Source of the DNA: a virus
DNA length: 64,000 bases
Virus record (IMG/VR): IMGVR_UViG_3300033997_000092
Coordinates: 1 to 64,000 of that record
Strand: one strand, 5' to 3'
Both the position numbers and the translations under genes were made by a program. Shown here one piece after another: positions 31,733 through 40,181 of this stretch (the stretch's first letter is position 1; each line of letters begins with the position of its first letter). The notes under the pieces are model-generated. The model did no database searches and was not told the DNA's origin. It was given only the letters and a program-made list of their open reading frames with translations.

Positions 31733-32434
31733 ATGTATATCAGCGCAGAGGTAAGAAAGGAACTGTCAGAAGAAGACCTATTGGCAGTTGACGCATACAG
31801 AGACCAGCTATCTATATCGCTCCAGTTCAAGGCCATTATGGCAGAACTCATGCGTGAGTTTAGTGGGTCATTTATCGATTTCCATTTAAAAGCGCGTATA
31901 GAGGAACGCCTACATCAAGCAGCCGCTACTTTGAAAGAAGGAATACAGATATTAAAATCCTTTACGCCTATGGAAAAGCACAATCTGGTATTTTGCTTGA
32001 AGTGTGACAGCATTCAAGACTCGGTGACTGTTTATCCAACAGAGCCCTTAAATTCTATACTGGAATGTACATACGGACATGCAGTAAGGTATAGCCTAGT
32101 AGCCGCTAAAATCAAGCGAATTGAAGATATACAATACAGGAAGAAGCAGGAAGAACACAACAGACTACATTATATTGGAACGCATGTTAAACGGTCTGAA
32201 TATCCATGTAATGACGAAACAAGCATGTCGCCTGCAGAAATGCGTGAAAGAGGATACATTCCTAAAGGGTACGAATTAGTTCCTATGGAAGTGCTTGCTC
32301 TACTCATTGAAGCTGGAAGGGACCCGTATTCCCTGGCCGTAGGAGGCGAAACTAACGCCCAAATGATACGCCAGGCGTCCCGTGCGGCACAGAATTTAGT
32401 TGACCGTAGACAAACAGCAGGCAAAAAGAAATGA
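31733..32434 (+). CDS. Hypothetical protein with possible zinc site, 233 residues
   Basis: AAGGAAAT precedes ATG 31733. The N-terminal third is helical; the middle carries FCLKCDSI...LECTYGHA, a C-x2-C...C-x3-H arrangement that could bind zinc. A charged coiled-coil-like helix follows (IKRIEDIQYRKKQEEHNRLHY). The end is basic (RRQTAGKKK). It is the last gene of the + strand block; its stop codon touches the convergent terminator. Confidence 0.45.
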   Translation: MYISAEVRKELSEEDLLAVDAYRDQLSISLQFKAIMAELMREFSGSFIDFHLKARIEERLHQAAATLKEGIQILKSFTPMEKHNLVFCLKCDSIQDSVTVYPTEPLNSILECTYGHAVRYSLVAAKIKRIEDIQYRKKQEEHNRLHYIGTHVKRSEYPCNDETSMSPAEMRERGYIPKGYELVPMEVLALLIEAGRDPYSLAVGGETNAQMIRQASRAAQNLVDRRQTAGKKK

Positions 32435-32458
32435 AAAAGGCACCGGTTAGGGTGCCTT
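32430..32458. terminator. Terminator between converging transcription blocks
   Basis: AAGGCACC (32437-32444) pairs with GGTGCCTT (32451-32458) around GGTTAG. On the - strand the hairpin is followed by TTTTTCATTT, a good Rho-independent terminator for the late block. On the + strand the T run is short (TTCA), so it is weaker in that direction. The stop codon of the - strand gene (TAA, 32447-32449) lies in the hairpin loop. Confidence 0.75.
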
Positions 32459-32779
32459 CACAAATACAATTCCTATCTTTTTACTTGGTCTAGCTGTAGA
32501 TATAAGCGTTACTTTGTCCTTGTCTACGTGGACAGCAAACTTCTCCATATCCTCATTAAACTTCTGCTTTACAATAGGACCAAGCAATTCAACTACTTTC
32601 TTGTAGATACGTAATTCACGTATATCCAGAGACTCTAGTTGTTGCTTGGCACTTTTAGGAACCTTAGCTCCTCGCCTAATATCGTCTGCCACTAAAACAC
32701 TTTGTCCAAAGAAGCGTTTTGATACTTCCCAGTACAACTGGAATAAACGCAGATGTCTTGCCTTCAGATAAATCTTCAT
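32447..32779 (-). CDS. Basic hypothetical protein, 110 residues
   Basis: Last gene of the - strand block. AGGAAG lies 6 bases before its ATG, and it overlaps the previous gene by ATGA. The product is basic and mostly helical (FQLYWEVSKRFFG; RELRIYKKVVELLGPIVKQKF) with a beta-like end. The opening MKIYLKARHL resembles the openings of the ADP-ribosyltransferase (MKIQLSL) and of the 42708 protein (MKIKVKLKRRF), all in the late accessory region. This may be coincidence or a shared signal. Confidence 0.5.
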   Translation of the reverse strand: MKIYLKARHLRLFQLYWEVSKRFFGQSVLVADDIRRGAKVPKSAKQQLESLDIRELRIYKKVVELLGPIVKQKFNEDMEKFAVHVDKDKVTLISTARPSKKIGIVFVKAP

Positions 32780-33099
32780 ATAAAACTTCCTGTCTTATCA
32801 TCAGACACAGAGTATTGCATGTTTATGCCGTCAGGTCCACACGAATTTAATAGGCCTTCCCTGAATGAAGAACCATACATCAGGTTTAACTGCTCAGGTA
32901 CAACAACGCGCAGACAATGCAGTGTTATTGATTCCCGGACTGATTTGTCACGTGGACAAACATCGATGATCAATGTGCTAAGAAATCCAGTTGAAGCAGT
33001 TGGAGCAAACTCTGCTTTGAGTTCACCCGCTGCTAACTTACTGAATATAGGAAGGCACATTAGCTTATCAGTGACATTGATATAGTTCTGTCCCCACAT
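32776..33099 (-). CDS. Hypothetical protein, 107 residues
   Basis: GGGAG lies 5 bases before ATG. It sits 13 bases after the ADP-ribosyltransferase gene and overlaps the next by ATGA, so the three form one module. The sequence has a conserved-looking loop, LIIDVCPRDKSVRESITLHCLRVVVPEQ, with two cysteines. Not recognised; it could be an immunity-like or partner protein of the ADP-ribosyltransferase, but only context suggests this. Confidence 0.45.
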   Translation of the reverse strand: MWGQNYINVTDKLMCLPIFSKLAAGELKAEFAPTASTGFLSTLIIDVCPRDKSVRESITLHCLRVVVPEQLNLMYGSSFREGLLNSCGPDGINMQYSVSDDKTGSFI

Positions 33100-33112
33100 A
33101 CATGCTCCCGTA

Positions 33113-33952
33113 CTACTTGATTTTCACAATCTTGAAGATGTGCTTAGGCAAAAGTTGAATCTTATCAACAATAGATTCCTCTTCTACCAAAGTACCAGGC
33201 TCATATGAGTAAGAGTCCCCTCCAGGCAGCGCACCAAGTTCAGCCAACTTAATCAAATCGGAGTTCTTTTGCACGAACGTATGGATATCAAGCATTACCT
33301 TTTGGTCGGTCAGTTGGAATATAATTCCATAACTTGAGCCATCTATACGATCAAGGCTAGTCCCAGCTCGCCCAGTGGCATATATACGGGCTTTCTTCGG
33401 ATTAAGAGTCCAGCTCGTTGGATTTGTCAACGTGAGTCCGTTACGTTTAATCTCCTTGAGTTGATCCGCAGAGACCCGCATACCACGATACAATACAGGA
33501 ACTTTATCGGCATAAGGCTTGAGTAAATTGCCGTACCGTAGAATCTTCTGCAACGCTTCTTGGTTGTTTGGAGTTGTTGTCCAGCTCATTATATCAACGA
33601 GAAGACGCGCACGTACTTTGATAGATTTATCGCTAAGTAGTGGTTTGATTGCCGTTAACTCTTTGGTTATGTTTACAAACTTTCTGGGTGTAAAAGGCAG
33701 ATTAGCTTTCTTCCAACTACCCAAAACATTAGCGTTGTGGTTAAACACACCATCAGGCATAACACGCAACATAACGTAAGGCAGCTTCTCTACCGAAATA
33801 TGGTAAAAGTGTTTCGATCCTAAATTACGCTTTGACACGGAAGGCTTGAAACCGGCAGCTTTAATCGCATCAGTAATTAAACTCAACGCCGTAAGCATGT
33901 CTTGGTCTGACAGTCCTTTTTTAGGTTCATCTAACGATAGTTGAATTTTCAT
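33113..33952 (-). CDS. ADP-ribosyltransferase-like protein (R-S-E type)
   Basis: The C-terminal half of this 279-residue protein has the three landmarks of arginine-type mono-ADP-ribosyltransferases in order. VLYRGM carries the NAD-binding Arg (about residue 154), NPTSWTLNPKKARIYA carries the S-T-S-like strand (about 178-182), and LVEEESIVD carries the E-x-E catalytic pair (about 255-258). The spacing and the closing strands (KIQLLPKHIFKIVKI) fit the fold. T4-like phages inject or express such enzymes (Alt, ModA, ModB) to modify host RNA polymerase and other proteins. The N-terminal half is unrecognised. Its late position suggests it may be packaged in the virion and injected. Confidence 0.7.
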   Translation of the reverse strand: MKIQLSLDEPKKGLSDQDMLTALSLITDAIKAAGFKPSVSKRNLGSKHFYHISVEKLPYVMLRVMPDGVFNHNANVLGSWKKANLPFTPRKFVNITKELTAIKPLLSDKSIKVRARLLVDIMSWTTTPNNQEALQKILRYGNLLKPYADKVPVLYRGMRVSADQLKEIKRNGLTLTNPTSWTLNPKKARIYATGRAGTSLDRIDGSSYGIIFQLTDQKVMLDIHTFVQKNSDLIKLAELGALPGGDSYSYEPGTLVEEESIVDKIQLLPKHIFKIVKIK

Positions 33953-33955
33953 ACA

Positions 33956-35605
33956 CTACTCCGTATCTTTAGAAGCTTTATCTATGGCTGTCTGGATAGC
34001 ATTGTTAGGGCGCACACCCAGCTCACGGAAAAACTCTTTCAACAGGCCCGGATCGATATAGTTTTGGATTGCTGTTGTAGCAGTCACTTTATCACCGTTC
34101 ATATGTCCCAGCTTCTCACCTACCTTCTTCAATGCTTCCAATACCCATTTGTTTACAGCAGCATCGGTTGCATTGCGCCCTTTACCAAATGGGTGCTTGG
34201 CAAGGATTTCCTTAGTAAGGATTGTACCACGTGCATGGCGGAAGTTGTGGGCAGTGACTCCATCAGGAGCACCAATACGCTTCAGGTAGTCGTTGACTTT
34301 TGAACCAGTAACACGGCTTTGACGAGGACCATACGTCATTAAAAAGTCGCCGCTATTTTTCCCATCAGCTAGTTGTCGGAGCAAACCACGCAACAGACCA
34401 GTTATGTGCGTATTGGAAGGTATAGTGTGTTTTTGTGCAATACCTTTCTTGCCAATATACTTCAATGTGAAGCTATTTGCCGCCTTATCCAAGAACTCTT
34501 TCACTTTCAGGCTACTAATACCTGTAGCGCCAGTTGCACTACCTATACGGCCTGACGTTATATAGATGGTTTCTATGATAACAGCGCATACTGTGTCCAG
34601 TGAGTTTATATCACCAGACAGATCACGGCGCCAGCGTTTTTGTAGTTTCGGAAGGCTATCAATCAGTTCTTTAACAGTGTCGAATTTGCCCACTGTCGCA
34701 GACTTCTTATAGTTGATAGTGTAGATGCGTTGGGGCTGACCATTACCAAACAAAGGATAATGGAGGAAGACATAAGTGTCGTCTTTAACTGGGTCATATT
34801 TCGTATTCAACTCTATTCGGCCTGTAACAGCACCGTTGATTTTAACTTTAGCAGAAGTGTACAATGCGCCTGCTTCATCCAGATACCCGTCAAACATAGG
34901 CAGCTTATGTTTTATGTTCAACTTAGCCATGTGTCTGTGGACGTCTTTCAAATGGACAAGCTTTGCGCCTGAACCACGCACTAACCGCAATATTTCGGAT
35001 TTGACTACAGCACCTATATCACGATTAAGTTTCAGGAACTGTTTGTATACTTCGGCATTTTTAGCACGTAAGGCTTCTTTCTGTTCGACAGTAACGCTGT
35101 CAGAATTCACACCAAAATGCTTCTTAGAAAAGACCTGCAAGTCTTTAATTAGGGCACTCTGGTCATTTGTTTCAGTGTGATTGAACATACCACTCAGTGT
35201 AGTGTCTCCAAGCAATGACACGTTTTTGGTCATTTGTTTCTTGGCAGTTTCACTGTCCCGAAGCACGATAGATACAAAGTTATTGATAAGGCCGAGTTGA
35301 GCTTTACTCAAATCAGTTTCTTTTTCAAGTAAAGCACGTTTGGCTTTCAGTGCCTCAGCCAGATCAATGATGTCTTCTGTATCTTCACCTTTCAATGTAT
35401 CAGCAAGTACACGGGCCAAAATAGGCTTCCGTAACTTGAACCGCTCCATGAATTCGTCAGTTTGTTTGTGCCAAGTAACGGCATCTTTCATTGCTTGTTT
35501 GTCCATCTGCCTTTCAAACACATGGACAGCTATAAACAAAGTGATTAGCTTTAAGAAGCTGTGGGCTGTAGTAGAAGATACAGCCGATTGTGATAAAAGA
35601 GTCAT
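33956..35605 (-). CDS. Type IB DNA topoisomerase-like protein
   Basis: This 549-residue protein has a C-terminal catalytic domain in which the five active-site landmarks of topoisomerase IB occur in order. They are TSGRIGSATG (Arg about 349), FTLKYIGKKG (Lys about 382, matching the poxvirus KFVGKD hairpin), HNFRHARGT (Arg about 453), KLGHMNGDK (His about 499) and IQNYIDP (Tyr about 515). The spacing is near that of poxvirus topoisomerase (R130, K167, R223, H265, Y274). The same fold is used by tyrosine recombinases, but KYIGKKG favours a topoisomerase. The N-terminal ~330 residues include an extended helical region and a beta domain probably equal to the DNA-clamping cap. It is ATGA-coupled to the HDOD gene. 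Confidence 0.75.
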   Translation of the reverse strand: MTLLSQSAVSSTTAHSFLKLITLFIAVHVFERQMDKQAMKDAVTWHKQTDEFMERFKLRKPILARVLADTLKGEDTEDIIDLAEALKAKRALLEKETDLSKAQLGLINNFVSIVLRDSETAKKQMTKNVSLLGDTTLSGMFNHTETNDQSALIKDLQVFSKKHFGVNSDSVTVEQKEALRAKNAEVYKQFLKLNRDIGAVVKSEILRLVRGSGAKLVHLKDVHRHMAKLNIKHKLPMFDGYLDEAGALYTSAKVKINGAVTGRIELNTKYDPVKDDTYVFLHYPLFGNGQPQRIYTINYKKSATVGKFDTVKELIDSLPKLQKRWRRDLSGDINSLDTVCAVIIETIYITSGRIGSATGATGISSLKVKEFLDKAANSFTLKYIGKKGIAQKHTIPSNTHITGLLRGLLRQLADGKNSGDFLMTYGPRQSRVTGSKVNDYLKRIGAPDGVTAHNFRHARGTILTKEILAKHPFGKGRNATDAAVNKWVLEALKKVGEKLGHMNGDKVTATTAIQNYIDPGLLKEFFRELGVRPNNAIQTAIDKASKDTE

Positions 35606-36393
35606 TCAAAAATCTCCTTCATAGAATCCGCGAATATTTTTATTTCTGGCGAATCCAATTTTAATCCTTCTTCCAGTAAAAAGTTGCTATAGATGTCAGG
35701 TAGCCCTTGTATAGCTGCTTTACTTGCAGCAACAAATGCCGCAGCAGTTACAGTTCCATTGACATCGTATTCTACGGCTTTCACTGCTTCCTCTAAGAAG
35801 ACAGTATCCATATCCCAAGATTTCAACACTGCCCTTGTAAGTGTCTTTACAAGGTTCGGATTGATCATGCTCAAATCTAAGTCATCAATACCGTTAGCAT
35901 CAGCTTCAGCAATAATAGGCAAATAACCTATGTTGCTTATCATGCCATGTAACATCAGATCATCCGAGCTACATGCGTTGGGAAAGCGTGAATGGTAATG
36001 CAGTGAAAGTGCCATACAGGCAACATCACACGATTCTTTGTATAGGTTACGTATCAATGTTTTATTCTTGCCGTGACGACCAACAAAGACTTGTTCCAAT
36101 GCAATAGCACTGACAATGTTTTTAATCCGACCAATGCCAATACGGATAACGGCTGCCTTCAGGTCTGTAATACGAACAGGAGAAGATAGAAGGGCACTAT
36201 TCGATATTTTCAAGATGCGTAATGACATCGACGGGTCTTGAATCAGTATATTTGCTATCTGGTGTGCTGTAGCCAGTTCATTGTCGAATGCCCGTAGCAC
36301 TTTAATAGCAATCTCAGGAAGCGTAGGCAACACTAAATAGCCTGTGGATAGTTTACTTCGCACAGTAGATGCAAGCATACTTAGTTTAGACAT
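35602..36393 (-). CDS. HDOD-domain protein
   Basis: ATG 36393 is preferred because GGAG lies 6 bases upstream; an ATG 12 bases earlier overlaps that site. The 263-residue product has the HDOD pattern almost throughout: LPTLPEIAIKVLRAFDNE, then IANILIQDPSMSLRILKISNSALL, then ITDLKAAVIRIGIGRIKNIVSAIAL, and a distal helical part. HDOD domains are HD-related but usually lack the metal-binding His/Asp pairs, and act in bacterial signalling, including cyclic-di-GMP networks. I know of few phage examples. It is translationally coupled to the topoisomerase IB-like gene, suggesting joint action or a virion-associated pair. Confidence 0.75.
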   Translation of the reverse strand: MSKLSMLASTVRSKLSTGYLVLPTLPEIAIKVLRAFDNELATAHQIANILIQDPSMSLRILKISNSALLSSPVRITDLKAAVIRIGIGRIKNIVSAIALEQVFVGRHGKNKTLIRNLYKESCDVACMALSLHYHSRFPNACSSDDLMLHGMISNIGYLPIIAEADANGIDDLDLSMINPNLVKTLTRAVLKSWDMDTVFLEEAVKAVEYDVNGTVTAAAFVAASKAAIQGLPDIYSNFLLEEGLKLDSPEIKIFADSMKEIFE

Positions 36394-36409
36394 ATGAAAC
36401 TCCATACAA

Positions 36410-36440
36410 GATAAAGAAAAGGGAGCACTTTGGCTCCCTT
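36410..36440 (-). terminator. Rho-independent terminator
   Basis: On the - strand AAGGGAGC-CAAAGT-GCTCCCTT (stem 36419-36440) is followed by TTCTTTATC. It closes the large 864-residue gene. No promoter is evident between it and the HDOD gene, so the HDOD-topoisomerase-ADP-ribosyltransferase module may rely on read-through or on a promoter I cannot recognise. Confidence 0.75.
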
Positions 36441-36451
36441 CAAAGATACAC

Positions 36452-39046
36452 TTAAATTATCTTGCGTCCGCCGCCATAGATCCAAAGATCAGAAACAACT
36501 TCTTTATCTTTGTTACCACCACGAACTTGACGCACTGTTAAAGTACCGTCATGGATATTGTAATCGACTACTTCAACAGTCAACCACACTTTACCCTTTT
36601 TGATACTGTAGACAGGTGCATTCATAATAAGCGCATCGCTGGTCAGTGCCTCTGTCAGAGCATTAGCTAATTTGGCTTGGCGATCAATCAGAGTACCAAG
36701 TTTAACAGCGTCAGGAGAACCTGGAGAGGCACCCTGTGCTTTAGCTGTGGCATCTTTGATTTGCTGTGTCAAGCGATTCAGTTCTTCAACTGAGGCTTTA
36801 ACATCGCCAATCTTATCCATGTTCTGTACCATAGTGTGAATCAGACGACTACGTTCAATAGCCTTAGGCTCACGTTCTGGTAATATCAGACCAAGAATAA
36901 CCAATGTATATTCTTTACCTTCACTAATACGCTCTGTTACTTTACCGCGGAAGAAGTTACCATATGCACGGCGAATACGGTCGATTGTATTCTTAGCTTC
37001 TTGTACGAAAAGTGGGCTGTTGTTAGGAGCTGCCAGCACAATACGTGGAGGATTGTTGATAACAACATGCTCAGCACCAGCAGGCAACAATTTACTATCT
37101 TTGATATAGTAGGGCTTAAACTCAGCAGAGAAGAAACCTTCGTTGATTGCTTTAGCTAATTCCAACAACACAGATGTTTCGTTACCTGTATAGATTGGTT
37201 GCTTCAGCTTGTACCCAGTAGCAGGCTGCTTAGGACGAACAGTGAATTTCTCCATTGCTTGCGTAAGCATTACTGACTTGGCCTGGTTCTTGTTGGCAAT
37301 ACTATCACCAACAGCTTTAGCCAGAACTGGATATTGTTGCTTCTGGGAATTAACTACTAATGAGTCGTTGCCTTTCAGCACGAATGTTTTGTACATTGGA
37401 ACAGCAGTTGATTTTTTACGTACCAGCTCTGCTTTAACCAATACATCAAGTTCTTTCTGCGTTGTAGCCAAAAGTACACTGTATTCATCGACGAATGCTG
37501 ATGTCTGAACAAGTCCAACATGGACAGGAGAAGTTTTACCGAAGATTTGAAGCTTCTTAACTTCTTTTGCTTTCTGTCGTAAATCTTTATTGGAATCTTT
37601 TACAGTACCGAAACGCTTGGTTTCAACAGCCTCGCGTAGCTCCTGTTGTTTAGGAGACTCAGGTACCTTACGTTTTGTTTCTGCCTTAACTGCAATAGAC
37701 AGTTCTTTAGCAGGTGATGTTACCTTGATGCCTGCAGGTACTTTGCCTTTGTAAGGAACACAAGACTTCAGTAGCAGGTCAAGTTCACGTTCTGTCAGCT
37801 TGAATTCTACCTTTGGTTCTTGTAAGTCAATTACATACATTACGTTGCGTATGCCACGGCGGTAACCAAACACTTCATTGGCTTCTAAGCTCATTTCATA
37901 TTTGGCATGGTGATTACGCAAATGCTTTGCACGACCGTTAGCTGGCTTGTAACGTACTACAGTGTATTCTTTATCAGCAGCAGACTGAGACACTATGACG
38001 TTGTGTTGGCGATGTTCACCGGTACGTGGACCGCCACGATTGAAATTGGCAGCAGGTTTGCGTGTTACCAAATGCTGCTTATGCTCACCGCTACGAACTC
38101 CGTACGGATAACCTGACACGTTTGCAAAGTGCGATGTCTTAGTTTGGGTAGACTCTGACTCAGGAACAGGAGAAGGCTTATCACCTTCATTTGAAGCAGG
38201 TACAGTCGCTTCTAAACAAAGTTCATGTTCAACGCCTTCAGCAACTACGTCATTACATTTGTTGTCTGATATTGTACCAAACCGAGTAGATAAATCCTTT
38301 ATCTCAGTTGTGATACGAGGCGTATTGCCATATATCTCAGATACTGGAACATTCACAGGACCATCGGTACCACAATGTTTTGCAATGACAGCATCTACAA
38401 CGTGTTTGATTTTCTCAATTTCCATAGCGTTACACAACAGGAACATTGCTTTCTTCAAACGCATTGTATCACGCATAGATACCATGCTGTTCATACGGCT
38501 GTATTCTTCTGCATCCGATTCGGTCAAAGCAGACATAAAGCCTTCGAAGCCCCAGCACAGCCACAGACCCAATTTGTAACTGAAACCAAAAGAACATACT
38601 GTGTGGATAGGCTGTCCTGTTTCACGGTCGTGTACTACGCGTGGAGCGCGTACATCTAAATCATGGAGAATCTGAGCAACAGGGTAGCGTCCAATCAACT
38701 GACCAAACGAGTTGCAGAAAATCAATTCTTCTGCAGGCAAGCCTTGATCTACTACACAAGATGATACACCAACTCGCCAGTTAAAATCTGGACCGCACAC
38801 TTTAGATGCTAACTCAGTTCCGGGTAAACTATCACACTCTGGCTCAGATGGCTTAACTATGATAGCGGCTGTTGACTCAAGTTCATTTGCCTGTAGCCGC
38901 TGTGTTTTGCCGAATAACGGCATAGGTTTACCATTACCGAAACTGATAGTGCCGTTCCCATAATCAGCACTGATAGATATATGCAGATCGTCTTGGGCTA
39001 AGTGTAACCAAACTCTATCAGTCTGGGGAATCATAGATTTGTCCAT
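36452..39046 (-). CDS. Large probable virion protein, 864 residues
   Basis: GAGGG precedes ATG 39046. I do not recognise the protein as a whole. Residues 1-250 form a mixed domain with several cysteines. Residues about 330-385 contain two related histidine-rich units, GEHKQHLV and GEHRQHNV. At about 410-435 the pattern VEFKLTERELDLLLKSCVPYKGKV closely matches IQFKFEPKVLKRLLDASKPYKGKV in the tail-region protein at 54240-54929. The C-terminal 200 residues include a coiled-coil-like helix (VEELNRLTQQIKDATAKAQ) and a beta-rich end. Size, location and shared domain point to a late virion protein, perhaps injected or capsid-internal. Confidence 0.5.
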   Translation of the reverse strand: MDKSMIPQTDRVWLHLAQDDLHISISADYGNGTISFGNGKPMPLFGKTQRLQANELESTAAIIVKPSEPECDSLPGTELASKVCGPDFNWRVGVSSCVVDQGLPAEELIFCNSFGQLIGRYPVAQILHDLDVRAPRVVHDRETGQPIHTVCSFGFSYKLGLWLCWGFEGFMSALTESDAEEYSRMNSMVSMRDTMRLKKAMFLLCNAMEIEKIKHVVDAVIAKHCGTDGPVNVPVSEIYGNTPRITTEIKDLSTRFGTISDNKCNDVVAEGVEHELCLEATVPASNEGDKPSPVPESESTQTKTSHFANVSGYPYGVRSGEHKQHLVTRKPAANFNRGGPRTGEHRQHNVIVSQSAADKEYTVVRYKPANGRAKHLRNHHAKYEMSLEANEVFGYRRGIRNVMYVIDLQEPKVEFKLTERELDLLLKSCVPYKGKVPAGIKVTSPAKELSIAVKAETKRKVPESPKQQELREAVETKRFGTVKDSNKDLRQKAKEVKKLQIFGKTSPVHVGLVQTSAFVDEYSVLLATTQKELDVLVKAELVRKKSTAVPMYKTFVLKGNDSLVVNSQKQQYPVLAKAVGDSIANKNQAKSVMLTQAMEKFTVRPKQPATGYKLKQPIYTGNETSVLLELAKAINEGFFSAEFKPYYIKDSKLLPAGAEHVVINNPPRIVLAAPNNSPLFVQEAKNTIDRIRRAYGNFFRGKVTERISEGKEYTLVILGLILPEREPKAIERSRLIHTMVQNMDKIGDVKASVEELNRLTQQIKDATAKAQGASPGSPDAVKLGTLIDRQAKLANALTEALTSDALIMNAPVYSIKKGKVWLTVEVVDYNIHDGTLTVRQVRGGNKDKEVVSDLWIYGGGRKII

Positions 39047-39048
39047 TG

Positions 39049-39687
39049 TTATCCCTCTAAATCTACTGGAGTAGACGGTCTGTACTCAGGCCAATCAACC
39101 CACGATAGTGTTAATAATTCGTTCACTGAATTCGCTGCTAAGATACGGCGCTTCAATATCCTACGCTGGCCTTCAACCTGACCGAAATAATCCTTCAGGC
39201 TGTCGTTTGACCCAAGATAGTTTTGGATAATCGAAATGCACAGTTCATAAGGGTCTTGATTGACCACATCACTTTCATTTTTGATTATCGTAGGAACCGT
39301 TACCTGAGCAACATCTTCATTTTTAACTTGGGCTTCTTCGTAATCTTTTACATAAGCACAGGCCTCATCGTACTTTATTTTGTAGATGTCTGCCTGAATC
39401 TGAGTTGTCGTTTTTGAAATCGTATGATAGCTTGTGGCTTGTTGCTGCAAAGTATTTGCCTGCTCAAACGATCTTTCTATATACAGGAATTTTGAATATT
39501 CCAATTGCACACGTTCAGCTTCATACTCAGATATGGAATGGTGTGACGTAATTACCAAATCGTTGAATGTTGTACCAGAAGCATAACACTCAAGTCCTGG
39601 TATGGCCCAAGTCAAAGCAGATACAAATGAAGGTATGTTCGGTCTTCCGTCAGGATTAGAGCCTGCCGAACTGGGAGGTACAATCAT
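39049..39687 (-). CDS. Hypothetical late protein, 212 residues
   Basis: GAGAGGATT precedes ATG 39687, which overlaps the upstream stop. A proline/glycine-rich N-terminus (PPSSAGSNPDGRPNIPSF) is followed by long polar helices (about residues 55-125), suggesting an extended coiled coil, and a helical C-terminus. It follows the jelly-roll-like protein and might be a fibre chaperone or accessory fibre subunit; this is inference from position only. Confidence 0.4.
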   Translation of the reverse strand: MIVPPSSAGSNPDGRPNIPSFVSALTWAIPGLECYASGTTFNDLVITSHHSISEYEAERVQLEYSKFLYIERSFEQANTLQQQATSYHTISKTTTQIQADIYKIKYDEACAYVKDYEEAQVKNEDVAQVTVPTIIKNESDVVNQDPYELCISIIQNYLGSNDSLKDYFGQVEGQRRILKRRILAANSVNELLTLSWVDWPEYRPSTPVDLEG

Positions 39688-40181
39688 AATGAAATCCTCT
39701 CAATAAACAAAGAGCAACCTTCTGGCAATAAATTTATAGTTCCAGGAGAATTCAACCTGCGTACTCCAATTTGGACATAATCGCCTTTGTTGAGAACTAC
39801 ATTAGGTAAAGCAAACTCTAATGTCTGTGTTCCTTGATTACCCAACTGATAAGCGTTACCGTACGAAACACTTCTGGCCAGTCCTTCACCATTAACAGCA
39901 ATAAACACTTGCACTATATCACCTGCACGGGCAGCGTTAGCTCCTCCTGTGCTATATCCTTCTATAGATACAGTACACCTGTACTTGATGCTGTATGTAG
40001 ATCTTTCAGTTACACGGATTCTATCTTTCTCTGTGCCCTGACTATACAATCTAACATCATACCCTTGAACAAGTGTTATAGGAATTGCTACTGCCTGTGA
40101 CGAACTAAGTGTAAGTCCCGACGGAGATACTGCTAAGGCAGATTGTGCTTTTTGTTGGACCAACTGGCCATTCATATTCAT
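39684..40181 (-). CDS. Jelly-roll-like virion surface protein
   Basis: After a short Gln/Ser-rich start, this 165-residue protein consists of alternating beta strands with the look of a C1q/TNF-type jelly roll. RSTYSIKYRCTVSIEGY, VQVFIAVNGEG, TLEFALPNVVLNKGDYVQIGVRRL and GCSLFIERI recall the A, F, G and H strands of such trimers. These folds occur in phage receptor-binding tips, head fibres and decoration proteins. It lies downstream of the baseplate genes, which fits a tail-fibre tip or decoration role. Its start forms TAATG with the gene upstream. Confidence 0.45.
   Translation of the reverse strand: MNMNGQLVQQKAQSALAVSPSGLTLSSSQAVAIPITLVQGYDVRLYSQGTEKDRIRVTERSTYSIKYRCTVSIEGYSTGGANAARAGDIVQVFIAVNGEGLARSVSYGNAYQLGNQGTQTLEFALPNVVLNKGDYVQIGVRRLNSPGTINLLPEGCSLFIERISL

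Noticed and set aside
33956-35605. Calling the catalytic domain an integrase
   Set aside because: The KYIGKKG hairpin and the spacing of R, K, R, H, Y fit topoisomerase IB better, and there is no attachment site or other lysogeny gene in the window.
35340-35624. 94-residue open frame on the + strand inside the topoisomerase gene
   Set aside because: Shadow frame of the topoisomerase gene; no ribosome site and no domain.
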